A DNA stretch of 64,000 bases from Arachis hypogaea (taxonomy: Eukaryota > Streptophyta > Magnoliopsida > Fabales > Fabaceae): contig NC_092038.1 in assembly GCF_003086295.3 (NCBI RefSeq), positions 134,038,737 through 134,102,736 on the forward strand, written 5' to 3'. Positions 38,720 through 53,111 of this stretch are shown piece after piece (the first letter of the stretch is position 1; each line of letters opens with the position of its first letter). Under the pieces are notes generated by a model. The model did no database searches, had not been told where the DNA came from, and saw only the letters and a program-made list of their open reading frames with translations. Made by a program: the position numbers and the translations under genes.

Positions 38720-39185
38720 TATAGGCTCTTCCAGCACATAAATCGTTTCATGGTGTCTGGTATTGTGTTTTTACACATAAATCGTCTCACACTAACGTGT
38801 CTTATCATAGTAACACATAACTCGTCCTAGGGTATTGAGGGATAAAGTTTTTTACATAAATCGTCCCAGGGGCTTGTGGGTTTGGGATTTGCACGTAAAT
38901 CGTGCCAGGGTATGGGATTTTAGGGTAAAACGCATAAATCAAACTAGCCTAGGACGATTTATGTGTTACTTTTATTACACACTAGGGTGGGACGATTTAT
39001 GCCTTATTCACTTATGCAATTTACGCATAAATCGTCCCAAGGTACAATGGTTTATATATTAATTAAAACACACGAGCCTAGGACGATTTATATATTATAT
39101 GGTTTAGGAGATTCACGTTCAAAAAAATCATTTAAGGGATTCAGGTAAAATAGGATGACAAATAATTTATTTAAATAAAAAACCC
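38720..39185 (-). repeat. Right terminal inverted repeat of the MULE, with internal short repeats
   Basis: Inverse of the left end. It carries about nine copies of the same ATAAATCGTCC-like motif in both orientations, from about 38737 to 39085. The innermost ones lie in the region upstream of the transposase start. Confidence 0.85.
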
Positions 39186-39242
39186 TCATTTTCATTTACC
39201 ATAGCTTATCAAAATTTAATTGTATATATTATAGAAAATTTT

Positions 39243-39374
39243 TAAATATTTTAAAAATATTAATGTTTTAGTGATTTTAATTAGTTAATTTTAATTAATA
39301 TATATTATTATATATTTTTATAACTAAAATTAACGATTAAAATTATTAAAATGCTAATATTTTTAAAATATTTA
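39243..39374. mobile_element. AT-rich palindromic MITE-like repeat
   Basis: The left arm from TAAATATTTTAAAAATATTA is mirrored by the inverse at the right end, about 55 bases per arm with mismatches. Non-coding. Its right end abuts the next element. Confidence 0.55.
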
Positions 39375-39750
39375 GGGTAAAGTATATTTGTTGTTTATGA
39401 AGTTTGGTAAAAATTTTAAAAATACTTTTAAGTTTTATTTTATTTCAATTTTGTCCTAAAAGTTTTCGATTTGCATCAAATATACTCCCGACAGCTAAAT
39501 TCTCAAAAATTTTAAGACCAATCCAATAATAATGCATGACAATTATATTTGATTTGCTTATATTGAAGGTTGTTCTTATGAAATTGTTATTGAATTGATC
39601 CTAAATTTTTTGAAAAATTAGCTGTCAGTGGTATATTTGATGCAAATTAAAAACTTGTGGAACAAAATTGAAACAAAATAAAACTTAAGAATATTTTTAA
39701 AATTCTTGTCAAACTTCAGAAACAAAAAATATACTTTATCTAAATATTTA
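39366..39750. mobile_element. Long-TIR MITE, Mutator-like, with perfect 9-bp target duplication
   Basis: The element spans 39375-39741 (367 bp). Ends are GGGTAAAGTATATTTGTTGT and, inverted, AGATAAAGTATATTTTTTGT, with arms of about 130 bp. Flanks are AAATATTTA at 39366-39374 and 39742-39750. It has no coding capacity and appears to have landed in the end of the palindromic repeat at 39243-39374. Confidence 0.75.
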
Positions 39751-41500
39751 AAATTTGTTATATTCCATTATTTTAAATAGTTTTCATGATTATTGGGAGA
39801 TTAAATACGTACTTTTTAATTTAAGGTAGGTTTAACATTAGTATTTATACAAATTTTTAATAAATATATAACAAATATAAGTTTTACACAAAAAGATTTA
39901 ATTAGTAATTTTAACCAATTTTCTAATTAACAAAATCCTTTTATTTATTTTATTATCAAAGAATTAGCTAATTTATATTTTTAGGACATTTAATTTGTTA
40001 AAGACACTAGAAGTAATAATATTCAATTTTTCTTTTTACACATTTAATACTTCAAAAGTGCATTGAAAATATAAAAATTAGAATTTGTTTGATTTGTGTT
40101 TTCACATTTTATTTTTATCATTATCAATTTTTTGGACTTTTATGAAATAAAAAGAGAAAATAAAAATAAAAACAAAAAAAATATTTTTTATTTAAGAAAA
40201 ATACTAAAAATAAAGACAAAATAAAAATGCAAATTGTTACGGTTTAGTATCTTCAACTGAGTCTAAGGCATTTTATTAGCTCAAACACACCTCTTTGTAG
40301 ATATAATTAGGCACAAGATTCTCGAACTATATCGTATCTCGTTAAATTCGGTAAGAATCTACTATAAATATTTTTTAAATTCATAGTAGATATATTATAA
40401 GAATTCCGCTAGAGAGCCAATAGAGTAAGTATACAATGTGTATAATGGATTAATTTTTTGGCCCAATATGAATAAAAATAAAAAAAATCAAAATTACCCA
40501 CATTTTCCCTTATTCCAAAAATGATGTTCATTTTTGAGATAACCACCATCATATATTCAGTAATCTTAATTTTTTCTCAATCACCCTTTCTTCCATTACC
40601 GTAACGTTTCAAACCAAACCATTCACATACAATGTTGAACATCCCACTGTCTCCCCCAATGGAACTCTAATCAGCGCTGAGCATCCTTCACCGCTAGCTT
40701 CCGTCGCGTGTCTCCCGCCCACCAGACTCCAGCGGCTCACCCTCGGTCACAGGTGTATAGGACGTCGGCGGTTCAATCGAAGTTGTGCCATCCAGGTTAA
40801 GACCACACACAATAAGCCATGACAATTTTATATAACTATCTGCGTATAAGAAGAAGTAACCATCCGATATTGTACATGTTCGAATATCCAGGGTAAATTA
40901 CTACTAATTTATCAAACACAATACACTCATACTATCTAGAATAACCATCCGGCTACCAGGGATAATAAACATCTGATATCCTACTGAATCGAACATCCAA
41001 TTTAAAATACTTGAAACCAATGTTCTGAAAATCGGACCGGACCGGCCAGTTCAACCGAAAACCGGTCATCTAGCTGGTCTGGTCTACCTGTAAAACCGTC
41101 CTGCAAAAGACCGACAAAAAATCGGCCAAACCGGTGGTTAACCGACAAACTGGGTGAACTGGCTGGGTTTCTGCAAGCACCAGTTCTCCCCCCAGGTAAC
41201 GAAACGGCGTCGTTTGGCGCTAAATAAAAAAAAAAAGAAGGCTGAAGTGAAGTGAAGTCTTAATGCATTGTAACCCTAATCTCTTCGAAAAAGACTCCTG
41301 GACCTAGTCACCTCCCACTCCCAACCCTAATCTCTTCAAGCTTCTGCCTACGAAGGACACCAACCACCGTCAAACGAAACAGATGCTGGAGCCAAGCCTC
41401 ACCGTCGCGGGTCGTCGGCTTGTTGTCGTCACCGACTCACCGTCACCGAAGCGTCGTCGCCTGGCTCTGGCCTTTTGTGCCCTTCTGCGGTTAGTTCTGG
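39751..41500. other. Repeat-like intergenic sequence
   Basis: No gene. From about 41030 the sequence becomes GC-richer, with many ACCGG/CCGGT words (ends resembling CAATGTTCTGAAAATCGGAC). This resembles the terminus of a hAT-type element, but no matching opposite end was found. Confidence 0.35.
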
Positions 41501-41504
41501 CTCT

Positions 41505-44500
41505 TCTTCTGTTCTTCTGTTCTTCTCTTTCAATCTGATTTATGTTTCACGTGCCACTAAATCCTTGCTTTGTGTTTTTTCATTTGATAAAAATGCATGT
41601 AAGATCCAGGAACTCCTTTCCTTGAGGATGATTGGAGCTGCTAAACAGTTAGGAGGTTTATACATCATAAATAGAGACTATTTTCACACATGTCATCAAC
41701 CACAACATTCACACTACACATGAATCTCAGCACAACACAAACAACATCAGACATTCCATTGGAGACAGTAGCATTTGGCATCAAAGATTAGGACAATTGG
41801 CTTTAGATAGGCTTAGTTCTATGAAAAAGAAATATCCCTTTCTGATTGGTCCTAATGTTGGTGTGTCTTATGACTCTTGTTACTTTGCCAAACAAAAGAA
41901 AATTCCAGTTGGCACTAACATCACTCAATCAGAGAGAAAATTTTCCCTCATTCATGTAGACATTTGGGGCCCCATTAACATTTCTTCAATTGTCGGTCAC
42001 AAGTATTTTTTGACTATAGTTGAGGACAAAACAAGATTTACTTGGTTGTACTTTATGCAAAATAAATCCGAGACATCCTCTTGTTTGAAACAATTTGTTC
42101 AATTCGTAAAAACGCAATTTAATTGCAGTATACAATGCATAAGATCAGACAATGACAAGGAATTTATCTTAGGTGATTTCTTTTAAAAAGAAGGCATTAT
42201 TCACCATACCTCTTGTGTTGAGACACCTCAACAAAATATTGTGGTGGAACCTAAGCACCAAGAAATTCTAAATATGACAAGAGCATTGCTTTTTCACACG
42301 AATTTATCTAAAAATTTTTGGCATATGTAACTGCATATGCTGTACACATTGTGAACCAGGTACCAAGCTCTGTTCTTAATGATTGCAGTTCATATGAAAA
42401 ACTCTTCAATAAACTACCTGACATCAGTCATTTTAGAATTCTTGGGTGCTTAACGTATGCCTCTACTTTAGTTGCCCATCGAAAGAAACTAGATAAGTGA
42501 GCTCGAAAATGTATTTTTTTGGGTTTTAGAACTGGTACCAAGGGCTATGTACTCATGGATGTTCAAACCATAGAGGTTTTAATCTCAAGACATGTCCAAT
42601 TCTATGAGCATTGCTTTCCCTTTCATAACACTAAACCTTCACCATCAATCCAATAGAAAGGTTGATTTTACTATAAACAACACTCCTTCTTCATACTTCA
42701 TGGATGATGGTGATGATTCCACTCACCTTCCCTCTGATGCCATAATGTCTACTTCCTCACATTCTCGTACTCATTCATGTTTTTCCTCCAATTCAACGCA
42801 TGCATCCTTAGGCAGTACTAATACCACCGTCTCACCTGCATCTCATAATTCTAGTGTCCCATGTATTTCTCCTATAGTACCACATGCACCTAGGGCCCGT
42901 TTGGAAAACTTTAGAAATAACTTTTTTTAACTTTTGACTTATGAAAAGTAGTAGTATTAATGTCTGGTGCAATTTTCAAAACTAAATTGCAACTTTCTAA
43001 GAAGCTATTTAGGAGCTTATAGAGAAGTTAAAAAAATGACTTCTCTCATAATACTTCTACTTTTCATCACATTTCTATAAAATAAGCACTTTTAGAGTTA
43101 AAAATCTAAACACAAAATAACTTATTTATAAGTTACTTTTAACAGAATCATTTATTGTTTAAGTTATTTTATCAAAAGGAGCTTAATTAAGTTGGTTACC
43201 CAAACTAGGCCCTAGTACAGTACATACATCAACACTGCATGCATTAAGAAGATCCACTAGGGATAAACACAAACCATCTTATCTCTACGACTATCATTGT
43301 TTTCAAACCTCTTCTAACTCTACTCCTGCACCCTCACTCAAATACTCCATTTCCAATTATCTGGACTATAAATCTTTATCACTTGAGCACAAAGTATTTT
43401 CTATAACACTTACTAACACCATAGAACCTACGAGCTATGAGCAAGATACGTTCTTGATGACGGTTGGAAACAAGCTATTAAAGCTGAACTTGATGCTTTA
43501 AATGAAAATAAGACATGGATTCTGACCAAACTACCGAAGGAAAAAAAGGCCATTGGGTGTAAATGGGTGTTCAAAGTGAAGCTCAAGTAAGATGGTTCCA
43601 TCGAAAGGTATAAGGCTCGTTTGGTGGCCAAGGGTTTCACCCAAACTCTTGGTTTTGATTATTTTGACAGATTTAGCCCGGTGATAAAGATGACTACATT
43701 TCATTTGTTACTTACCATTGCTGCCTCCAAAGATTGGTACGTGCACCAATTGGATGTGAATACGGCATTTCTCCATGGCGATTTTCCAGAAGAAGTCTTC
43801 ATGAAGCCTCCACCGGGCCTGGCTGCACCTCCGGGAATGGTGTGCAGACTCCAAAAATCCCTCTATGGGTTGAAACAAGCGAGTTGTCAATGGAACACCA
43901 AACTTTTCTCTATTCTGTCATAATCAGGTTATTTGCAATCTAAGGCTGATCCGTGTTTGTTCACTAGGCTGTCCCCTCGAGGTTTCACTTGTATTCTCAT
44001 CTATGTTGATGACTTGGTGGTAGCTGGGGACTGTTTGGCATATATTCAACATATAAAGAAACTCCTTGATGACCGGTTCAAAATTAAGGACTTAGGTAAT
44101 CTCAAATTCTTCTTGGGTATGGAGATAGCTATAAGCACTCAAGGTTTTGCTCTTTATCAACGCAAGTACACTTTGGAGCTCTTGAAGGAGTTTCATCTCG
44201 AGTATGCCAAACCCGCATCAACTCCTATTGATTACACAATGAAACTTTCAAGAACTACTGGTACGAAGCTGGAAGACTTTACTGCCTATCGAAGAATAAT
44301 TGGAAGACCCATTTACCTCACCAACACTAGACCAGATATTACTTTTGCGGTAAGCAAACTCAATCAATATCTTGACTATGCTACTGATTCTCATTTCAAG
44401 GCGGCCTTGCATATCCTTTGTTATTTCAAGCAATCATCCGCCAATTCTATTCTCTTCCCTCCTTCTCCAGATCTTTCTCTCACAACATTTACAGATTCAG

Positions 44501-45011
44501 ATTGGGGAAGCTGCCCATACTCAAGGCGTTCTATTTTTGGGTTTTGTTTCTTCTTTGGAAAGTCCCTAATTTCTTGGAAGAGCAAAAAACAGACCACTGT
44601 TGCTAGATTCTCTGCGAGGCTGAGTATCACGCCCTGGCCTTGGTCACATGTGAAGGTCTTTGGCTCTCTTATGTGCTCGTTGACCTCAGACTTCCATTGT
44701 CTAAGCCCATTCGTATGTTTTGTGATAATAAATCGGCTTTGCATATTGCTGCAAATCCCGTCTTCCATGAACGTACCAAACATATAGAAATTGTCTGCCA
44801 TGTTGTGGGTGACCAGGGTCAATGTGGGATGATCAAACTTCTTTCCATTACTTCATCTAATCAATTAGCCGACGTCTTTACCAAAGCGCTGGCTCTTGGA
44901 CCCTTTAGCACCTTTCTCTCCAAGCTAGGAACATTGAATTTTCATGCTCCTAACTTGTGGGGGGATGTGGACAATAGAGCTTATTCACCAGTAATAGAAG
45001 AAATGGAGTGA
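41505..45011 (+). mobile_element. Degenerate Ty1-copia retrotransposon pol, 5'-truncated, with a nested MITE
   Basis: Copia-order domains are visible. The gag-pre-integrase region lies at 41505-41800 (LRMIGAAKQLGGLYII, later IWHQRLGQL). Integrase lies at 41800-42500 (HVDIWGP, IRSDNDKEF). A variable linker spans 42500-43400. Reverse transcriptase lies at about 43430-44250 ([23 protein letters not shown], and YVDDLVV near 44005), and RNase H at 44450-44960 (DSDWGSC, CDNKSALHIAANPVFHERTK). Several stops and frameshifts break the frame, for example at 42183, 43588 and 43921, and the RNase H part shifts frame near 44620. A 319-bp MITE interrupts the linker at 42893. The 5' LTR, gag and protease are missing. 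Inactive. Confidence 0.9.
42890..43214. mobile_element. PIF/Harbinger-like MITE nested in the copia element
   Basis: The element spans 42893-43211 (319 bp). It begins GGGCCCGTTTGGAAAAC and its other end, inverted, reads GGCCTAGTTTGGGTAACC. Flanking CTA at 42890-42892 and 43212-43214 is the apparent 3-bp target duplication. The same family occurs at 28705-29420 in a longer form. Copia coding sequence resumes directly after it. Confidence 0.7.
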
Positions 45012-45220
45012 TGCACTACATAATTCACTGATGTACATATATAGAGGCAGTTATGCTGCAGCTGCTATTTAAGTACCGAATAACTTAACTAGAGTTAGAT
45101 GTTAATATGAGTTTGTTAGCTATAGTTAGAAGTTAATTACATTTTTAGTTGTGTATATAAACACCATTGTACTTTTCTCACTTACCTTCACAAACTCTGC
45201 ACTCAGAGCATGAATTTTCA
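44966..45220 (+). repeat. Candidate 3' LTR of the copia element
   Basis: A purine tract (TGTGGGGGGA, 44956-44965) sits right before TGTGG at 44966, as expected for a polypurine tract and LTR start. A TATA-like TGTATATAAACA lies at about 45152. The 3' boundary (TTCA near 45220) is a guess because no 5' LTR is present for comparison. Confidence 0.45.
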
Positions 45221-46808
45221 TAAAAATCTCTATTTTTTTAAAGATAAATCTAGATAGTTAGTGTCGAACACAAATAAAAACATCTTCTATTTGCTTTCTT
45301 AACACTTATCTTTTAAAATACATATTAATTAAATCTTATTATTTATGTGTCAAATACTAATTAATACGATATTAGTGAATTGTAATTTAATAGCCAATAG
45401 TTAATTGTTGTCTTTATAAAGAATCTTCTGTAGTTGTTTAATTCTCACTGAAGTTTAGTGAAGAAGATCAAGTAGCCTTTAGATATTATTGGATTGGTTT
45501 AACGGTTTAACCTAACACTCAAACTCCCAGCAATTAAGAGCACTCAAACTCACTACCTAAGAATTCACAAATCTGATCTATAGATTTTCCACTGTTCTTA
45601 CTCATTACAATAATTAATAACTCACATAGCTCAAGCTAATTGAGTAAATTGACACACTTTATTACAAATATAAATATGAGAGAAGGAAGTAAGATTGCAT
45701 AATAAAGGACTTTAATTTTGGTACTGGAATTTTCTATGCTGAATAATCAGTTTACCACCGCTGTGGTTGACGTTTCTTTAATGAATAGGAAGGTAGATGT
45801 TGTACCCTTGTTGGGTTATATAAGCTTAAGAAAGAAACTAGCTACTTTCTGGATTTTTAATTTATACCTGTTTTCTCTCTCTGTGGTAAATTCTCACTAC
45901 AACTAACATGCATGTTATTTGAAACAAGAATGTTACGAATTAAAATCAACTATTAAAATTATTAGTTAAAAATATATTAAAATATAAAAATATTAAAAAT
46001 AAATTAAATTATTCATATATTTATACATAAATATAATAGTGATTGATTTTGATGATTGATTTTAATATACATTTAGTATTTTTTTTATTTAAACACAGAT
46101 TATTTAATTTGGTTTTTAAATACTATAATAATATATAATATGGTTATCAAATGTCACTGAGAAATTCCCAAAATCTTAACACCAAAATTAAACTGCAATG
46201 TTCAAATGCAAGCCAATAAAATGATAAACATTGACCATATATGTGCACAAAATTAAAATAGGAGAGGACAAAATTTAGCAAACACAAGAGAAGAAGACAA
46301 GAAAGAAGAAGAAGAAGAAGGGGACAAAAGGATCCACCTCCCCATTTGTCACATATCTATACGACTCTCTCATCTTTAAAAAAAAAATTAAAATAGATTT
46401 TGAAAATAAAGAGAAATTATTCAAACTTCAGTTAAAAGTTAAAACCTATAAATTAAAAAGAGAAATAAACCATAGCATATGTTAAAGGCTTAAAGCACAT
46501 ATAAAAAACTACTTCTATTTGAGAACGCAAATAAGAGAAAGGAGACTATATCTAAAATAAAATCTAAAAAAATATCTTTCCACCTCTGGTATTGAATTGG
46601 CAGGGATAAAATTTTCTCTTTTTTTTTTTTTTTTGGTAATAAATTTTTTTTTTAATATAAAGTTCTGAATTTCATATATCATGGGGCCAAGGCCCAAAGG
46701 TTGCAAAAGGAGGCTTAGATAGTTAGAAATACGATGCGGCCCAAGGATATAAATCCAGGCCCAAGTATCCTGCTGGATACAAGATATCTAATTATTTATA
46801 TATAAATA
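45221..46808. other. AT-rich intergenic sequence with a short palindromic repeat
   Basis: No gene seen. About 45942-46066 is an AT-rich inverted repeat starting AAAATCAACTATTAAAATTA and ending with its rough inverse. It is the same kind as the copies near 49460-49600 and 50530-50665. Confidence 0.45.
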
Positions 46809-47287
46809 CTATGAAGCACAAACACTTCGTTGAGTTGCCGTGCGCGCGTGTCGGACATATTTTGAATACGACACTTATCGACACTCGTCCGACACGCATG
46901 TTTGCTGTGTCCAACCGTATCTTAATAAAAAATAAAAATTCTTCTCCGAACACGTCTACGTCTGGACACACCTAAATATCATCACGTGTCAATGTGTTCA
47001 GTCTTATTCTTAACATATATTCTTAAAATAAATTTAGATATAGCATATATTATTATTTATTAAAACCAAAAAATATTTTAAATACTTGATATAATTAAAA
47101 TAAGACATTAAAAATAATAAAAAAATTTAATTTATATTTTAATATCAATAAAATATCAAAATATCGTTACGATTTATCTAAAAAATACTTTATATTTTAT
47201 ATGAATGCGTGTTCCCGTGTCATATAAGATTTTAAAATTTGCGTGTCAACGTGTGCGTGTCAATATTCGCCCATCATAGTATAAATA
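46801..47287. mobile_element. hAT-like non-autonomous element with 8-bp target duplication
   Basis: The element spans 46809-47279 (471 bp). It begins CTATGAAGCACAAACACTTC and ends, inverted, CTATGATGGGCGAATATTGA. It is flanked by TATAAATA at 46801-46808 and 47280-47287. Eight-base duplications are the hAT signature. Sub-terminal regions are rich in CGTGTC/GACACG words in both orientations. Non-coding. Confidence 0.65.
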
Positions 47288-50411
<3,124 letters not shown>

Positions 50412-50524
50412 TAGAGGAACATGCAGTGTAATAATTAAGCCATTGTTGCTGAGTGAGTGAGATTTTGCTTTTGTGCCTTGTAATGTCTAATGTGAGGCTT
50501 TGTTAAATAAAAAATATTATTCGT

Positions 50525-50668
50525 ATATTAAAATTAGTCACTAAAATTAGTTACTAATATATTTGTGTATAAATATATGTATGGTTTAATTTATTTTTAA
50601 TGTGTATTTATATTTTAATATATATTTTATATTGCTGGCAAATTTTGATGGCTGATTTTTGTTTGCAG
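50525..50668. repeat. AT-rich palindromic MITE-like repeat
   Basis: The left arm AAAATTAGTCACTAAAATTA is mirrored, with mismatches, by the inverse at the right end (AAAAATCAGCCATCAAAATT). Degenerate relatives lie at about 45942-46066 and 49460-49600. Confidence 0.55.
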
Positions 50669-50728
50669 GTAGCATAGTCGTTGTTAAATATATGATATTA
50701 AAAATACGTTGTAATGTGAAGGCAAACG

Positions 50729-50799
50729 GCACCAGTGGTCTAGTGGTAGAATAGTACCCTGCCACGGTACAGACCCGGGTTCGATTCCCGGCTGGTGCA
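50729..50799 (+). tRNA. tRNA-Gly (GCC)
   Basis: A 71-nt cloverleaf. The acceptor stem GCACCAG pairs with CTGGTGC. Anticodon GCC sits in the loop CTGCCAC. The internal promoter boxes TGGTCTAGTGG (A) and GGTTCGATTCC (B) are intact, and a TTTTT pol III terminator follows at 50801. It lies between GST genes 1 and 2 on the same strand. Confidence 0.97.
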
Positions 50800-51397
50800 G
50801 TTTTTCTTTTCCTTTTTATGTTTTTTGCATTCTTAGAAGTTAGAACCCCCGTTCAAAACTGATGAATTTTTTTTATTCTTAAATAACATACTAGCTAGTA
50901 GAGACTAAAAAATAATAGGATCTTGTTTGTTGAATAAGTAGTTTTACTTGTTGGACTTCAAAGTTCAAACATTAATTGTGCAACAAATATGAGTCAAATA
51001 TATATATATATTCCAAAATAAAGTCAACAATGGCATGCAATATCATCATTCAGAGTGTTAAATGAACTCTCAAGCTTTTGTTTTCATTCTCCCTTTGATG
51101 TCATAGAAGGTGGCGTCCGAGGACGGCTGCTGGTGACACTGTCATATAACTATAACAAACTTACCAAGTCTTACATTTTATAAATTAAAACTTGAATCTA
51201 ATTTTTTTTTATTATTATATATTTTGTATACATTTATAAATAAAAATATAAATTAATATACCAATATATAGTAAATAAATAAATAAAATTTTGGTTAATA
51301 TATGTCTTAAAAATACATATTAAAATTATAAAATATATTTATTTTATAAAAAACCATACATAACTTAAATTTTTTTATAGTTTATTAACATAAAAAA

Positions 51398-51401
<4 letters not shown>

Positions 51402-51442
<41 letters not shown>
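51402..51442. repeat. (AT)n microsatellite
   Basis: About 20 AT units in the spacer between GST genes 1 and 2. Confidence 0.95.
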
Positions 51443-51444
<2 letters not shown>

Positions 51445-51710
51445 ATGAACTAAATTCAATAAATAAAAAAGCAAAACAAGATTAGGTGTCTGATGTATTA
51501 CACTAACAGTCTAACAGTGTTATAGTCAACAGGGACATTTTGATCTACGTATTAATTAATTAATTATTGTTGCATCATAGCTAATAGCTTAAAGTTTATG
51601 GCACTTGTCCAGTATTAATTTCTAAGGTGATGTAGCATTTCTATTTCTATTTCTATAATTTTGAAAATGCAGTTTTTTATGTTGACCGTTTACCAAAGTG
51701 TAGTCACTCA

Positions 51711-51720
51711 TATATATAAG
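51711..51720 (+). promoter_or_regulatory. Candidate TATA box, GST gene 2
   Basis: TATATATAAG ends 61 bases before the ATG, a normal plant spacing. Confidence 0.55.
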
Positions 51721-51781
51721 TAACTTCACTCTATTTGCTTTGTTCTGGGTATCCTAGACTATTATTGTTCTGCATTAGAGT

Positions 51782-52685
51782 ATGACAGAGAAGAAGAATA
51801 GTAATGGTGAGGTGAAGTTGTTGGGGGCATGGCCAAGCCCTTTTGTGATCAGAGCTCGCATAGCACTCAACATAAAATCAGTGGAATATGATTTTATTGA
51901 AGAGACTTTTGGGAAGAGAAGCCAGCTACTTCTAAAGTCCAACCCTGTCAACAAGCAAATCCCGGTTCTGATTCATGGTCACAAATGCATAGCTGAATCC
52001 ATGATTATTGTTCAATATATCCATGAAGCTTGGTCCTCTTCAGGTCCTCCTATTCTTCCCTCTCTTCCTTATGATCGTGCCATCGCTAGATTTTGGCTTA
52101 CTTATATTGATGATAAGGTATCTATCTATAACCATTCTATATGTTAAATCATAGATTATTGTCTTTAGTGTAACAAAGGTTCTTATTTTATTTTCTAGTG
52201 GAATAATTATAGTGAGTTCTACTATGTTAGTGGAAATTAGAATATGTATGTGCATATAAAAAATGATTCATAGTTGAATGTGGTAATTAGTTTTGTGGTT
52301 TTGACAGTGGTTCCCGCCCTTGAAATCCATTGTGTTGGGACTAGACACAGAGCCCATAGAGGAAAAGTTGGAAAAAGTAAGAGAAGGGTTGGCATTGTTA
52401 GAGGATGCATTCAACAAAATAAGCAAAGGAAAAGATTTCTTTGGAGGTGACCAAATTGGGTACTTGGATATTGGGTTTGGAAGCTTCTTGGCATGGCTGA
52501 AGACGGTGGAGGTGACTGAAGGTGTGAACTTGGTGCATGAAACCACCACTCCTGGCTTGGCTAAGTGGCTTCAAAAGTTTTGTGCACATGATGCTGTTAA
52601 GGATGTTCTGCCACCCATTGACAAGCTTATTGCCTTTTCTAAGATGCTAAGGGCCAATGTGGATCTTGTCATTAATCCTAAGTAA
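51782..52685 (+). CDS. Glutathione S-transferase, tau class (GST gene 2)
   Basis: Exons are 51782-52117 and 52308-52685, with a 190-bp GT-AG intron in phase 0 at the same codon as in the neighbours. The product is 237 aa. It has a short extra N-terminus (MTEKKNSNGE) before the conserved [14 protein letters not shown], placing the catalytic serine at residue 19. The glutathione-binding motif reads AESMIIVQY (Met for the usual Leu). The C-terminal domain starts with the intact Trp-Phe-Pro after DDK and includes FFGGDQIGYLDIGFG. It is closest by eye to gene 1, so this pair is likely the younger duplication. Expected role is cytosolic glutathione conjugation. The substrate cannot be told from sequence. 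Confidence 0.93.
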
Positions 52686-53046
52686 TTTTGGTTAATTAAT
52701 ACTAGGTGGAATCATTAATAATGTATTGTGTCATTCTAACCTTTACTATTATTATATGGTGTGTTACTACAGAATAAAAGACATAAACATTATTATATGA
52801 TATGGTTTCAATAATATATATGATTTTGTATTATATAATTACGGAAATAATAATTAATTAATCTCCTAATTTGTAATCGATAATTAAATTGGTCTCTTAA
52901 ATTTAAAATTAATCTTCCTAATAGACAAACTAACATAATGAGAAGCCGATTTATTTGAAATTGAGACATCAATTAAATTATATAATTAATATTTTTTTTA
53001 TAAAAGTATGGTACTCATGCGTTTGTATGTATCTGAAAGTTTGTAG

Positions 53047-53053
53047 TATAAAA
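53047..53053 (+). promoter_or_regulatory. Candidate TATA box, GST gene 3
   Basis: TATAAAA ends 58 bases before the ATG. Confidence 0.55.
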
Positions 53054-53111
53054 TATTCGGTCCAAAGAAGATTCCAAAGAGGAGTATCCAACTTTGATTC
53101 TGATTTCTGCC

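Larger units (their letters stand above)
34248..39194. mobile_element. Complete Mutator-like transposon (MULE) with TIRs and 9-bp target duplication
   Basis: The element spans 34257-39185 (4929 bp). Ends are GGGTTTTTTATTTAAATAAA and its inverse, flanked by perfect copies of TCATTTTCA at 34248-34256 and 39186-39194. Such 9-bp duplications are diagnostic of the Mutator superfamily. The terminal inverted repeats are long (about 290-380 bp at high identity by eye, with small indels). Inside are a mudrA-like transposase on the minus strand (36011-38665) and a degenerate plant-mobile-domain gene on the plus strand (34963-35687), pointing toward each other and separated by about 320 bp. The interior is much less AT-rich than the surrounding spacer. 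Confidence 0.93.
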
